A stretch of DNA of 64,000 bases from Dipteris shenzhenensis (GCA_047967505.1 CM106538.1), one strand, 5' to 3'; shown: positions 20,483-32,898, counted from the stretch's first letter. A program made the numbers and translations. The notes: a model not told the origin generated them from the letters alone.

Positions 20483-21319
20483 TTCATCCTCCCAATTACA
20501 ATAAAAGGGTGCTTACAAGAAGATGTTAGAAATGCTATATTCAAGATCTGTGGTATTGTGAGGTATGCTTACTATCAAATCGCATTATGTATTTTCTTAA
20601 TGGACATGTGAAATAGGTGGATATCTCAAATATCTTACATATGCATGGACATGTGAAATACGTGGATATCTCAAAAAGAGATCTCTATATCGAGCATCGA
20701 GAAGGCTAGGATGGAATCCATTGAAGCCGTATGCTTGCTTGAGAAGCACTTTCCCTCAAGCATTATGACAACTCAAGTCCACTTGCTTGTGCACATAGTT
20801 GATGAGGTGGCTATAGCAGGTACCGTTCATAATCGATGGATGTTTTTTCTCGAGCAGTTTATGAAAACTTTAAAGGGGTTTGTAAGACAAAGAGCGAGAC
20901 CGGAAGCAAGCATGGCAGAGGGATGGCTTGTGCAAGAGTCATTAGTATATATCACAGAGTTTCTTGCATCCATGGATCCTGATATGCCGCAAGCTTGGCA
21001 CAACAAGGATGATGATCGCATCATTGGCGAGGTTCCCCAAGGAAAAGGGATTGAAAGAAAGATGAGCGAAGAGAAAATGGAGAAATTCAATAAGTTTTGT
21101 ATCCTCAATAGCCCTGAGATGCAGAAGTGGACTGAGAGATATGAAGTGGCCAAAGCAGAAAGAATAAATGCAAGGACGAGATTTAGAGTAATGTACAGGC
21201 GATCACAACCATATCCACGAGATTTGGCTCTTCTCCCTACTCACATGTCACTTGATTGGCTACAACTGGCTCTACGTAAAGCCGAACGTGATGGAGAGAC
21301 AATAAACGAGCGCGAGTGA
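20483..21319 (+). CDS. CACTA transposase, end of TNP2 and DUF4218
   Basis: After an intron ending near 20482 (TTGATAG), a short exon (20483-20562) reads ILPITIKGCLQEDVRNAIF, typical of the TNP2-DUF4218 junction. A further intron follows, then the DUF4218 frame 20711-21319 with PSSIMTTQVHLLVHIVDE, HNRWMFFLEQFMKTLKG and RARPEASMAEGWLVQES. These are close to the family consensus. A TGA at 21317 ends the frame. Between the exons the sentence ATGGACATGTGAAATA-GTGGATATCTC occurs twice (about 20600 and 20643). Confidence 0.82.
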
Positions 21320-21428
21320 GAGTTATCATCTGGATGTATGGTGCATGTAAGTTTCTTATCTCTTGATGTAATTAAGTAATTATTTGTGGCAATATATGCT
21401 ATAAAATAGGTGCATCTTCATTGTTTTA

Positions 21429-22168
21429 ATGATGCTCTTTTACAGTACAAAAAGTACAGTGCATTATGGTCATATGGATGACATTTTTGCGTGGAACGCA
21501 TCGATTCAAAGAGTCACGTATGATTGTGGAGTCATGGCTAACTTCACACAAGATAGCCGAGCAAGTGCTTCGGATACCAATCTTCTCTCCTCACAGTTGG
21601 ATTATTGTGGAACCATACACGACATCTATGAAATTGATTTCAGACGATTTACTATTTTCATTCTTGATGTAAAATGGTTTAGAACTACTTACAACGGTCC
21701 CCATGCGATAGTGAGAAAAGATAGTGGCGGTCTCTTTGCAATAGACTCCACCAAACATTGGACCGATGAAAGTGATACTTTTGTTCTTCCCGAGCACTGT
21801 GAGCAGGTGCATACTAATGATTTAATTAGTCGAAGCTTTCGTTTTTAAAGTCCATTGATATATATATAATTGACGACATTTGGCACCCATCTTCAATATA
21901 GGTGGTTTTTCATCCGGATTGTTCTGATCCAAGATGGTGGTACGTGATCCAAGTTGCACCATGAAGTAAGCAAATTTTTGAAGATCGAGATGTGGATATG
22001 GAGATGCCACTACCAATGCCGGATCCAATTGATGAATCTAGCGAAGAAGATGTAGATCACCATATGAGCCAAGAGGAAGATGCGCATAATGACATCGCAC
22101 GGGAGGAGGATGGAGACACGATATTGATGAAGAAGACAACAATCATCAAGATCAATCACCACACTTAA
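21429..22168 (+). pseudogene. CACTA transposase, DUF4216 and acidic tail
   Basis: Frame 21429-21806 gives SQLDYCGTIHDIYEIDF and FILDVKWF, the DUF4216 signature. A 95-bp GT-AG intron (21807-21901) is supported because the joined frame continues VVFHPDCSDPRWWYVIQVAP as expected. A TGA at 21962-21964, where Arg (CGA) would be normal, then interrupts a frame that continues SKQIFEDRDVDMEMPLP into a long Asp/Glu-rich tail up to a TAA near 22168. Otherwise the gene looks well preserved. Confidence 0.7.
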
Positions 22169-22504
22169 GCTTTATTGAAGAAGATGATCAAATACTTTTA
22201 GGTGAACTTACGATGCTAGAGTACGATGATGATATAGGAGATCAACTCGGTATAGAGTTAGAGATAGACTTGCTTGGCGCCTTAGACTTGGCTCAAGATG
22301 AAACAGTTGATGTAAATGCTCTTATTTGATTTTTCTCATCTCAAACTTGGACATGAATATATGAGCTTCAAAGGCTTGATGTACATGCTCTCATTTTTTT
22401 ATTCTCTATGAGCTCAAACATGTATGAAAATTTAAAAAAATTTGTCATTGGAAAAAACTAACTTTTAAGGCCTATAAAAAAAAACAAAACCTCTCTGTAA
22501 AAAT

Positions 22505-22597
22505 GTCGCTATAATATTTTGTATCAGTGTCGCTATATAGCGACTTTTGCAAAAGCCTCTATATAGCGACCTTTAGCAACAGTCACTATATAGCGAC
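22505..22597. promoter_or_regulatory. Right subterminal palindromes of the CACTA element
   Basis: Four copies of the GTCGCTATATAGCGAC motif: a partial one at 22505, a perfect one at 22529-22544, and diverged ones ending at about 22570 and 22597. They match the left-end motifs. Confidence 0.65.
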
Positions 22598-22679
22598 GAT
22601 TTACGAAACCGGCTTTTCATACCAACGATTAACACTAAGCGGGCGCTAAACGTCGGTACGTAAACATCACAATACGATC

Positions 22680-22693
22680 CGTGTATAGTAGTG
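22680..22693. repeat. Right terminus of the CACTA element
   Basis: CGTGTATAGTAGTG; its complement begins CACTACTATA, a CACTA-type end. Confidence 0.6.
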
Positions 22694-22764
22694 ACCCACC
22701 AAAACTTGTGGCTCTCTCTCTCTCTCCTTCTTCTGTTCTTGCTTCCGTTGAGAGCACTCTCAAC

Positions 22765-22777
22765 TGGTATCAGAGCC
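22765..22777 (+). promoter_or_regulatory. Primer-binding site, element D
   Basis: TGGTATCAGAGCC, two bases after the inferred LTR end CTCTCA. Confidence 0.85.
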
Positions 22778-24189
22778 CGAGTGATCTAGCTGAGCGTGCG
22801 TGAATGCTTGAAGCTCAGCAGCTCTGTGGGAGGAAGGAGAAGCTCTGTGGGAAGCTTTGTAGGTGACTTTACTTGCATCTGAGTGTGTAGAGACCTTGGA
22901 GGAACCTTTGGAAAAGTCACTTTGGTTTTGCGAAGTGGTTTTGAGAGCCTCTTAAGTGTTTTCAAAGAAAAAGTCGTTTTTTGAGCTTTTCCCTGTTCCG
23001 TTCGATGACAGAGACTCCGTATTGACTTGTAGAGGCAACTATTGCTTGCTTTTGGTGTCCACTTCACTTCAGGAGCTTGGAAACACCTTCATTCTTGAAT
23101 TTGGGATCATTTCATTGGATTTCTGACTCACTATGTCAGTTTCTGCGTTTTTTGCCCGGGTGTTGGAACTCAAGTTTGGAGCAACCATTTGTAGATCTGT
23201 CAGTTCCGGTGGACTCAGGAGGTCCTAAAACTTCTATGTTGCTCATCATTCGCACTCCGGTGGAGTTTACAAACAGCTCTGTTTCCAAAAACGTTTTTCA
23301 GTCCGTGTGTTGGACCCAGTGATTGAGACCACGGTTTCCAAAACCGTCTATCCCATTGCATTCCGGACGCCCAAAAACCCCTACCTGTCAGTTCTTACAC
23401 AATTCGATGGAGGATTTTCAGAGTTATAGATCTCTGTGTATTCGATTTCGTCTCTCTGTTATGCATTTTTCATTCTAAGGTTTTGAAACCTTAGATTTAT
23501 GCCACATGGCAGTGGATAAGTGTTGACTCCCATTTCTCACTCATCGGTTGGGATTTTGGAGTTCTGGCAGAAGAGAGATATTTGCAGATTTTCTTGCTGA
23601 TTTCGATTATGCAATGGCGCCCATGTTTTGAGGCATCTCAGGTTCTATTTTCAGTAGCGGTCATTACTATGGGACTATGATTTCTTGAGCATACCTTATG
23701 CAGATCACTCTCGTTGCAGTGTGCGCTCATTTGTGTATGCATTGGGTTGCAATGGATGATTTATAGGCCATTTGGATGCATTGCGGTCCTTATTGGATGC
23801 GCTGATAGGCCCAAATTGCCTTGTGGGATGCTATTTTTATGGACGCTTTGCACATGGATGCTATTTTATGTTGAGGGACAGCTTTGACACATTGCAGGTG
23901 ATGCACTGATAGTGCTATGCTCTCTTGGATGAGATACTATTGATGCATATGCTAGTGGACGGTCTTTATGCTTGAGTCATTTGGCACTTATTGGCATTTT
24001 CTTTTGGCCAGATTTGCTCATATGGATGCATGGTATATGCACATGAGTCAGATGCATCTTTTGATGCTTTGAGCTTTGAGTTTTGGTGATATTTCACTCT
24101 ATTGTGGCATACACATTTGGGTGCACCTGGTATTTGGTATGATTCTCTCTTGCAGGCACTAGCATTTGGGATTTTGTTTCATTTGCATC

Positions 24190-25145
24190 ATGGCATCCTC
24201 TTCCATGTCTGAAAAGGAGTTTTTCAGCATTAAAAAGTTTGATGGGACAAACTTTTCTCTATGGAAAGAACAAATAAGGGATGTGCTTATTCAAAAGAAG
24301 TAGATTAAACCCTTGGCAGGGATTGAAGCTAAGCCTGCAAATATGTCTGAGGATGATTGGAATGAGTTGGATGCATTAGCAAAGTCTACTATTAGATTTC
24401 ATCTTGCAGAGTTACTTTATTTCATAGGAGTAAATGAGTAGACTACGGAAGATTTGTGGAAGAAACTATGTGCCACTTATGAGAAGGAAACTGCCTCTAA
24501 TAAAGTTTACCTCATGAAGAGGTTGTTTGAGCTGCAGATGAACGAAGGGGTCTCCATTGCTTCTCACTTGAATGAATTCAATATTATTTTCAGCCAGCTT
24601 CAGGCTCAGAAGATGAATTTTGATGTGGAGACTAAGGCAATATTTCTCTTATGTTCATTGCCATCCTCATGGGATACCTTCCGTATAGTTGTCAGTAACT
24701 CTGCACCTAGTGGAGTACTGAAATTTGATGATGTTGTGGGTAGCTTGTTGGCCGAGGAGATTAGATGGAAGTCTATGGATGGCAACAAGCAGGATGCACC
24801 CTTAAATGTGCAAAGGGGCAGATCACAGTTTAGGGGGAAGTCCCAAGAAAGAGGGAAGTCATGTAGCAAATCCAGGGCATGGAACATTGAGTGTTACCAC
24901 TGTGGCAAGAAGGGCCATATGAAAAAGGATTGCTACAAGCTAAAAAGAGAGCAAAAGGATAAGAAAAAGAATGCAAATTGGGGTGCAAATCAAAAGGAAG
25001 AGAGTCCAAGGGAGGACAAAGGAAAAGTGAAGATCAAGGAGATCAATGCAGTCACACATGATAGTGACAATGACATTCTCTTCATGTCTAGTTTATCTGT
25101 AGAGTTGCTTACCACTTCAGATGATGCATATCCCCAGGATGGATT
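24190..25145 (+). pseudogene. gag: Element D Gag
   Basis: ATG at 24190 (MASSSMSEKEFFSIKKFDG). TAG stops at 24301 and 24438 interrupt it; the frame 24454-25257 holds the rest: KLCATYEKETASNKVYLMK, LNEFNIIFSQLQ, LCSLPSSWDTFR and the zinc knuckle CYHCGKKGHMKKDC. A frameshift near 25140 separates it from protease. The family is the classical plant Copia Gag. Confidence 0.85.
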
Positions 25146-26330
25146 TTGGATTCTGGTGCTTCATTCCATGTTACTCCCCATAGGGAATGGTTCTCCACTT
25201 ATGACAGTGGAAAGACAGGTTGTGTGCATCTTGGAAATGACTATGCATGTGACATAGTGGGAGCAGGTGACATAAAGTTTTCTTTGGCAAATGGGTCTGC
25301 ATTTGTTTTAAAACATGTGAGATATGTGCCTAAGCTGATTAAGAGTCTTATTTCAGTGGGTCAGCTAGATGATGCTGGTTTTCACACCACTTTTGGCTTT
25401 CAGAGTTGGAAAATTCAGAAGGGCTCTATGCTTTTGGCCAGGTGTGCCAAGTGTGGGACTTTGTATCCCTTACATGTATCAGGGGTATTTGATCATGTTG
25501 TTGCAATAATTGAGCAGCCAAGCACTTCTTTGTGGCATTGCAAGTTGGGGCACATGAGCCACAATGGAATGAAACTCTTATGCCATTTGGGTTATGTACC
25601 GCATTTGAGTTTCTCTGATTTTGAATTTTGTGAGCACTATCTCTATGGAAAGCAGACTAAATCAGCCCATAAAAGAAGGGGAAAGAAAGAGTTTGAAAAG
25701 CTTGATTTGATGCATTCAGACATATGTGGTCCCATGGCTACACAGTCATTAGGCGGGGCTGAATACTATGTGACATTCATTGATGATGCAACTAGGAAAG
25801 TGTGGGCTTATGCTATAGCTTGGAAGAGTGATGTGTTCCAGGTATTTCAGAAATGGCTGGCCTTGGTTGAGAATCAGTCAGGTAGAACGCTTAAATGCCT
25901 ACGGACTGACAATGGTGGAGAGTATCTCTCTCATGACTTTCAGCATTTCTGTGATACACGTGGGATTAAGAGGGAGCTCACATCCCCTCGTACTCCAGAG
26001 CAAAATCCAGTTGCAGAAAAGATGAACCGTACCATTCAAGAAAGGTTGCAATGAATGCTTTCCAATGCAAGTCTTTCTGGTGGTTTTTGGGCTGAGGCAA
26101 TGAAGATTGCAGTGCATGTGATCAATAGATCACCTAGTAAGAGTTTGGATGGTGGTATTCCTAAAGAGGCATGGAGTGGCAAGAAGCCCTCTTACTCTCA
26201 TTTGCGTATATTTGGGTGTGAGGCATATGCACATGTGCCAAAAGAGCTTCGAAAGAAGCTAGATCCTAAGTCTAGGAAATGCATCTTTTTGGGTTATGGT
26301 GAAAGTGGAGAGATGGGCTATCGTCTCTAG
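25146..26330 (+). pseudogene. pol: Element D protease and integrase
   Basis: The frame opens with MDSGASFHVTPHREWF (aspartic protease active site). GAG-pre-integrase (LWHCKLGHMSHNGMKLL) and the integrase core follow: DICGPMATQSLGGAEYY, FIDDATRKVWAY, RTDNGGEYLS and TPEQNPVAEKMNRTIQE. Relative to a usual HxxxH..CxxC site the second Cys pair is altered (FCEHYLYGK). TGA at 26052 and TAG at 26328 interrupt it. Confidence 0.85.
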
Positions 26331-26615
26331 GATCCAGAAGCAAAGAAGATCATATGCAGCCATGATGTAGTCTTCAATGAGAAAAAGATGCATAAGGCAC
26401 CCATGAGGGACGTGGAAATGAGGAGAATCACTTTCCAGGATGTGAATCCACCTGCATATGTTGATAGATAGCAAGCTGTCCATGCACCAAATGTGCAAGA
26501 AATGGTACCACCAAGTACTCCCACAGGTATACAATCAAGGGTAGATGATGGATCATCTATTGGTGGAAATGATGAGCCAAATGTGGCTGATATGCAGGTG
26601 GGATAGCAAGCTGAA

Positions 26616-27476
26616 ATGCCCTTGAGAAGATCTTCTAGAGTGTCTAGACCGCCTGATAAGTTTGTTCCAGGGGTAGACTATGTGATGCTTACTGATTGCG
26701 GGGAGCCTTCTTGCTACAAAGAGGCTATGATGCGCGAGGATCAACGCAAGTGGGTCTACAAAATGAAGGTCACAGGTGATGATGTGCCTAGGTACAAGGC
26801 CCATTTGGTTGCTAAAGGGTTCAAGCAAGAGAAGGGTGTGGACTTTGATGAGATATTCTCTCCGTTTGTGAGGATGACCACACTTAGATGCATGCTTGGA
26901 CTAGTGGTAGTAGAGGATATGGAGCTTATGCAGATGTATGTCAAGATAGCTTTCTTGCATGGGGATTTGCATGAGGAAATTTCCATGGTGCAACCGGAAG
27001 GCTTTGAAGAAAAGGGCAAAGAGCATTTAGTTTGCGAGCTGAAGAAGAGTCTCTATGGTCTTAAGCAAGCGCCTAGAGAATGGTATCACAAGTTTGATGC
27101 TTTCATTCGGTCCCAGGGTTTTAGAAGGAGTGAAATTGATCACTGCCTCTACACTAAAAGGGCTAAGGATAATAGCCTGATAATCCTAGCACTATATGTG
27201 GATGATATGCTATTGGCTAGCAAGAATACTTATGAGCTAGATGCATTAAAGGCCAAGTTGCATAAGGCCTTTGATATGAATGATTTGGGACTTGCAGGTC
27301 ATATTCTTGGTATGCGCATCACGCGTGATCAGAGTAGGAAACTCCTTTGGCTTTCACAGAAGGAGTATGTTACAAAAGTATTGCAGTGTTTCAATATGGA
27401 GGGGGGGAAGGCAGTGAGTACTCCATTGCCTCCATATGTGAAACTGAGTCATATAGATAGGTCCCAAATCAGATGA
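26616..27476 (+). pseudogene. pol: Element D reverse transcriptase, active-site mutant
   Basis: RT motifs are clear: KWVYKMKVTGDDVPRYKAHLVAKG, FSPFVRMTTLRCML, LKKSLYGLKQAPREWY and YVDD at 27195-27206. Motif A, normally QMDVK with a metal-binding Asp, reads QMYVKIAFLHGDL (Tyr codon 26937-26939), so even a full-length product would be inactive. Ends at a TGA at 27474. Confidence 0.85.
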
Positions 27477-27486
27477 GGAGAGGGCC

Positions 27487-28041
27487 ATGATGGCCAAGGT
27501 TCCTTATGCATCAGCAGTTGGGAGTCTTATGTATGCTATGATAGCTACTAGACCAGACATTGCATTTGCAGTGGGAGTTGTTAGCCGATATATGGCTAAT
27601 CCAGGAAAGAGGCATTGGGAGGCAGTTAAGTGCATCATGAGGTACATGAAGGGTACCAAGGAGATGTGCATCTGCTTTGGTAAAGGAGACATGCGTGTAC
27701 TTGGGTACATAGATTCAGACTATGCAGGGCATGTGGATAGTAGGAGATCCACTTCTGGTTGTGTTCACCTTTGTAGGTGGTGTAGTGTCGTGGATGTCTC
27801 GCGCACAGAAGTGCGTTGCTTTGTCTACCACAGAGGCTGAGTATGTTGCAACCACAGAGGGTTGCAAGGAGGCTATATGGCTTGATCGGCTAGTGGGAGA
27901 TTTGGGGATTCATACAGGTGTACCGACATTGCATAGTGATTCCATGAGTGCTATTCAGCTAGCATGGAATCCAGTCTTTCATGCAAAGACCAAACACATT
28001 GAGGTCAGGTACCAATATATTATGTTTGTGTCAAAAGGCTA
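27487..28041 (+). pseudogene. pol: Element D RNase H, frameshifted
   Basis: RPDIAFAVGVVSRYMANPG and YIDSDYAGHVDSRRSTSG in the first frame; a one-base change near 27770 moves to the frame with VVSWMSRAQKCVALSTTEAEY and KTKHIEVRYQYI. The element text stops at about 28020-28041. Confidence 0.85.
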
Positions 28042-30087
28042 GATATGAAAGAAAAAAAAAGGCCAAATATGGTCAATGAGACCATACAAGTTGATACATC
28101 AATCAAGCACTCTAAACATTAGTTACAAACCAAAAGTCCACGTGGCATTACCCATATAGGTTGGTACATTACTCAAGCACTGTAAACGTTAGTTACAGAC
28201 CAAAAGTACATATCTAATGAGAAACAATACATGTGGCATTACCCATACAATGGTTTGTTGTGAGGTGTGAGACTTGGTGTGGTGCTAGTCCCATGTACCT
28301 AAAGCATCAGCAACAATGAAGGCAACAAATGCTAGACAACTACATGAGGAATGCTACAATCAAAGCATAGTCAAAACGAGCAATGGGAATCTAGCCCAAA
28401 TGTCCTCATGGGGTAATGTATGTGAGGAATGCTACAATCAATGCATAGTCAAAACGAACAATGGGAATCTAGCCCAAATGCCCTCATGGGGTGATGTATG
28501 TGAGTAGCACATGGTGCCTCCTTGATTGACCTAGAGTTGCAACATGTGCAGGTGTAGCCAATGGCTAATCTTCTATCTAACTATATTGTATCATTGCATG
28601 TTCTGTCTTTTACTATGGATGGTGGTGACCAGCTATTGTTTGAATGAGGTATTAGCTCTAGGAGAGGGATGCATGTGATCCCCAAAGTCCCCACTAAGGT
28701 GCCTTGTAGAAATGATGAGGTTAGTGGAGAAATTTTGTGAGTAGTGGAGAAATTTGATCTGGGGTTTTGCTACCATGTGGGAAGTCTCATAAGCATTGGA
28801 AGGGTGGGTAGAGCTTATGAGACTAGTAGAAGAAAGCTAGTGTGGTGCCCTTCTCCCATGTGTGAAGTCTTACAGACACCTTTAGACAAAAGCCTCAATG
28901 ACCCATGGATCTATCAATGGTTCCATCAAGAGAATATCTTCTCCTCAATGATTGAACCATCTCCTCAAAACCATCATTTAACTAGCTTGTGGCAAGTGCT
29001 CGCTACCCCTGGGATGAATGGGAGGCCATTGTGTCATAGTAGCTGGGTGACTTTGGCTAGGTACTATGTCATTCACTCTATGCCAAGGAGCTCCAGGGCT
29101 ATAGGACCCATGTCTAGGAGCAAGATGAAGTCAAGATTGAATTCTTTGACTCTTACAAAGCTCGTGAGGAATCACTTTTGGATGTTTTCAATTTCATTTT
29201 ACCCATAGGTAGAGAGATTCTCCCCTCAATTCCTTACAAAATCATTGGCGTGATTGAAGCATTAAGGAGGTGTTTCTTGATCTTCCAAGATAGTCATCAA
29301 ATGTCAACTTGCCTAATTTATTCTCAAAAGTCTAGTAGCTTCTCCCATGTACCTCAAGATGCATGTCGGAATAGGTGGTCCATGTACGATCATCTAGCAC
29401 CTCAATACCCAAACACCTCGATACACAAGTGGTTCATTCATGATCAATTAGTGCCTTGATGCCCTAGGTAGTATTAGTAGATATACTCAATGGGTATCTT
29501 TGAGACTTTTGATCAACATAACTTTTGTTTTTCCCATGTTGACTTGTAGTCTACTAACTTGGAAAAATGTCCGGAAGTCCATCAATCATTAGGCATCCTT
29601 TATGTGTTTCGGTAGTAACAAATAGAGGATTTGAGTGCATATACTATGAGACTTGGATGCCCTCTTGATTCACGTGTGAGGATAATTTTCCTGAGATAGT
29701 CCACGCATAAGCTAAACAATGTGGGGAGAGGGGGAAGCCTTGCCTTGAATCCAATGTCACTAAAGAAGGGTTTTAAAAGCTGCCCTTCATGTGGAGCTAG
29801 CATTTTAGTTTCTCAAATAGATTTTCAACAACATTCATGTTTTTTAGGGGGACTCTAATGTCTTGCATTCCTTGCTAGAGTTGTTTCTTAGATAGTTTGT
29901 CAAACCATGGGTTAGTTTGAAAACTAAAAGGTCATGGTAATGAGCACAATGGATTACCCCCCCTCCCTCCCTCCTCCCACTCCCATCCCCCATGTCCAAC
30001 ACACACACATGCCAAAGACTACAAATCAACCTTGAATCAACTTGAAAACTGAAAGGATTTGGTGATGAGCATAATGGATCAGCCACT
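28042..30087. other. No gene recognised; small duplications
   Basis: Contains a diverged direct repeat (about 28095-28155 and 28157-28220, sharing CAAGCACT-TAAAC-TTAGTTACA), the 78-bp tandem pair listed separately, and two related words near 29918 and 30040 (TTGAAAACT-AAAGG-GATGAGCA-AATGGAT). Open frames of up to 154 codons (28744-29208) show no recognisable domain. Confidence 0.6.
28346..28501. repeat. 78-bp tandem duplication
   Basis: Two units (28346-28423, 28424-28501), over 90% identical. The period is 26 codons, so the 63-codon frame 28316-28507 repeats EECYNQ-IVKT-NGNLAQM with Cys at both unit ends. Short and without homology I can name, so not called a gene. Confidence 0.8.
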
Positions 30088-30093
30088 TTACCC

Positions 30094-30154
30094 AACACAC
30101 ATGCATGCACACACACACGCGCACACACACACACACGCACACACACACACACGC
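30094..30154. repeat. (CA)n microsatellite with CG interruptions
   Basis: CA run with regularly spaced CG dinucleotides, just past the 3' limit of Copia E. Confidence 0.9.
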
Positions 30155-30159
30155 AAATG

Positions 30160-32640
30160 CATGCATACATGCACACTTTGTTTTAGCCTGCTGATGAAGT
30201 TATCATTGTTTCCTACTGCCACATTCAGATCATCTACATACAAAGTTGCAATAGTAATGTCTTCCCCTTGAATTTTATAGTGGAGAGTATGACCTGTATT
30301 GGACTTAATGTATCCCAGATTAGCAAAATACATGGACATAAATTCTGCTATACCAACTTCTAGGTGCTTGCTTTAAGTCATAGAGACTTTTCTTAAGATG
30401 GCAAACCTGATGCTCTTTCCCTAGTTCAACATACCCTCCTGGTTGTTGCATCTATACTTCCTCATCTAGGTAACCATTGGGAAAATCATGTTTGACATCT
30501 AGCTAGTACACATTCTAGTTGTTGAGTGTCACTAGTGATATAAAAAATCTTATGGAATCCATCTTTGCTACTGGAGCATAAGTCTCATCATAATCTTGAC
30601 CATATTGATGTGCAAATCTTTTTGCAACTAGTCTAGATTTATATCTTTCAATGCTTCCATCTAGATTGTACTTTACTTTGTAAACCCATTTGGTTTCAAT
30701 GGCCTTCTTTCCTAGTAGCATAATTCCCATTTGTTCAGCATAATTCCCATTTGTTCATTCATAGAGCAGTTTGCCATTTTGGCTTGTCAACTGCATCTTG
30801 GAAGTACATTGGCTATTCTATAGCCATGATGGTAGACAGAAGAGCATAATTGGTAGTTTCAATCTGAATTGCTTTGCCTTTTTGAGCATATGTCAATCTT
30901 GCTAGGGACCTACTTTCTCTAGTAGACCTTCTGAGTTGTTCTTCTGGAAGGTTCTCTAGTCTTTTTGCTTGTTTGGTTCTCTACCATGGCTTTGAATTCT
31001 TGAAATTTAAAAAAGACTTCAAATTTCTCTTTTAGAAAGTAGACCCAACAATATCTATTGTAGTCATCAATGAAAGTCAAATAGTAAAGTGAACCATTGA
31101 TGCTGCGGGTCTGTGCATAACCCCATACATCCGTATGAATTAAATCAAGAATATATCTTGCTTGAGGTTCTTCTACCAAAATTGGTTCTCTTTTGTTTAC
31201 CAAAGCAATATGCTTCGCAAACTTTCCAAGAAACCGTAGCTTAGGAATTCCAATTACCATATTGTGATTTCTTAGCTGCATTGAAGCTTTTGAAATTGAC
31301 ATGTCCATATCTCTTGTGCCATAATGTAGAAAGGGGCATTCTTTGTTGCTATTGAGGTGACATGGCATGCAAATCTGGTACTAAAGCTATCATTCTAAAC
31401 AAGTGTCCTTCCTTGACCGCTTTTCCTACTAGCTGATATCCTCTGGATTTATCTTTGATGTGCAATCACCTGCATCAAAGATGACTCAATAGTTGTGTTC
31501 TATCATTTGCCCAACTAACAAGAGGTTCTTTCTGAGCTTGGAACATAGAGTACATCTTTCACCAATCCTTTTGTAACAGTATAATTGTTCATAGGGACAA
31601 TACCTTTCCCTTCAACTAGATTTGGTGTGTTATCTGCACTGTAGATAACATTCTTTTGTCCCTCTAATGGTTTCATCTTTGTGAACCAATCTTGATGCTT
31701 TGTCATATGCAATGATGCACCACTATTGATGTACCAAGGATCTTGATCTAATTGATCGACTTGATAGCTACACTTCCCTTTTGATTCACAATCTAGGCAC
31801 TGTGTCAGTCTTTTACATATCCTCACTTGCAAGATACATATTTTTGAGTTTCATTAGCATAATGACAGTGGCTTGAATGTCCACCATGGTGATTTCCTCT
31901 TCCATAAAAAATCCTTCTATTGTTTGCTACTAGATTGACCTTCTCAGCCATACTGTTTCTTGTAGCAATGTCTTTCATAGTGTCCAAACTTATGATAGTA
32001 GTTGCAGAATGTTTGACACGGTGGTGGATTTATTCCCTCTTTCTTGAAATCTCTCTTCATTGGAATGATTTCTCCTCGGATTAATGCCAATGTTGTTGCA
32101 GATGCTGATTTTGATGCTGATGACCACTTCTCTGACATACTCTACCTTTGCTTGGGCATTTGACTTTACCTCTATTTGAGAGTGTGAATGCTTGATCATT
32201 AGAATGGCCTAAATCTTTCCCTATTAACACGGATTGTAGTTCTTCTAATGTTATAATTTTCGTTTGAATCGCAATACTCTACTACTGCATGTTGATAATC
32301 CTTGATCCTGAGTACGTAAGCATGACCAGCTTCATTACTGTTGCAAAAACTATAGTTGATCTAGTTTCTCAATGTGAGAATCATGGATGTATTCTTAAAC
32401 TCATAAAAAGCTACGAACAAATCCCATGCTTCTTTGGATGTTTTCACTGTGTTGAGCTGTCCGAGCATGACATCTTGCACATTTTGTTTTTTCTTTCTTA
32501 TCCCATTTTGCCTATGCTTTGGCAATGGCAGGGTCTACTACAGGTGTAGACACCGTTGATGCAGGCGTAAACCCTTTGGCTTGTGTTGCAGCAATGTTGG
32601 GAGTTGCTACTGGTGCACTAGATGGTCAAGGTCTCTCTCT
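30160..32640 (-). pseudogene. Decayed Ty1/Copia element E
   Basis: Minus-strand Copia remnant reading leftwards. Gag (about 32640-31940) contains a zinc knuckle whose second Cys is Tyr (CNYYHKFGHYERHC). Protease is at 31515-31832 (WYINSGASLHMTKHQDWF, usual Asp replaced by Asn) and integrase at 30919-31368 (DLIHTDVWGYAQ, FIDDYNRYCWVYFLK). RT is at 30515-30730 (ETKWVYKVKYNLDGSIERYK, DETYAPVAKM) and about 30200-30339 (LYVDDLNVAVG). Stops and frameshifts separate all parts, RT is internally shortened, and no LTR or RNase H was found. Its left end runs into the CA repeat. Confidence 0.85.
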
Positions 32641-32745
32641 CTCTGGCTTGTTGTCGACGGAAGTGCCTCCCTTTTATCCTATCTTCCCTCCTCCCCCTCT
32701 CTCTCTCTCTCTCTCTACCAGTGCCACCCCTCCCTCCCTCCCCCG

Positions 32746-32798
<53 letters not shown>

Positions 32799-32849
32799 GC
32801 CATGGAACCGGCTCATGTTCTGTTCTCTCTCCCCTCCCCCTCTCCTATG

Positions 32850-32898
<49 letters not shown>

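Larger units (their letters stand above)
18130..22693 (+). mobile_element. CACTA (En/Spm-type) DNA transposon
   Basis: Identified by the TNP2 transposase (18949-20562), DUF4218 (20711-21319) and DUF4216 (21429 onwards) segments in the usual order. It also has subterminal copies of a palindromic motif (GTCGCTATATAGCGAC) near both ends. The right end CGTGTATAGTAGTG (22680-22693) reads CACTACTATACACG on the minus strand, a CACTA-type terminus. The matching left terminus was not found; the left boundary given is the outermost subterminal motif. A shared word CGTTTAGCG/CGCTAAACG (about 18106 and 22645) also lies in inverted orientation near the ends. The right end abuts Copia D, so the two are nested or recombined. 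Confidence 0.85.
22694..28041 (+). mobile_element. Decayed Ty1/Copia element D
   Basis: It starts with the last 69 bp of an LTR-like sequence (22694-22762) abutting the CACTA end. A PBS (TGGTATCAGAGCC, 22765-22777), a 1.4-kb leader, and gag, protease, integrase, RT and RNase H follow in Copia order to about 28041, where homology stops with no 3' LTR. Many stops and frameshifts. Its sequence is a different Copia lineage from A-C. Confidence 0.85.

Noticed and set aside
28346-28501. CRISPR-like or regulatory repeat
   Set aside because: Only two units with no spacers, in a plant genome; it is a simple tandem duplication.
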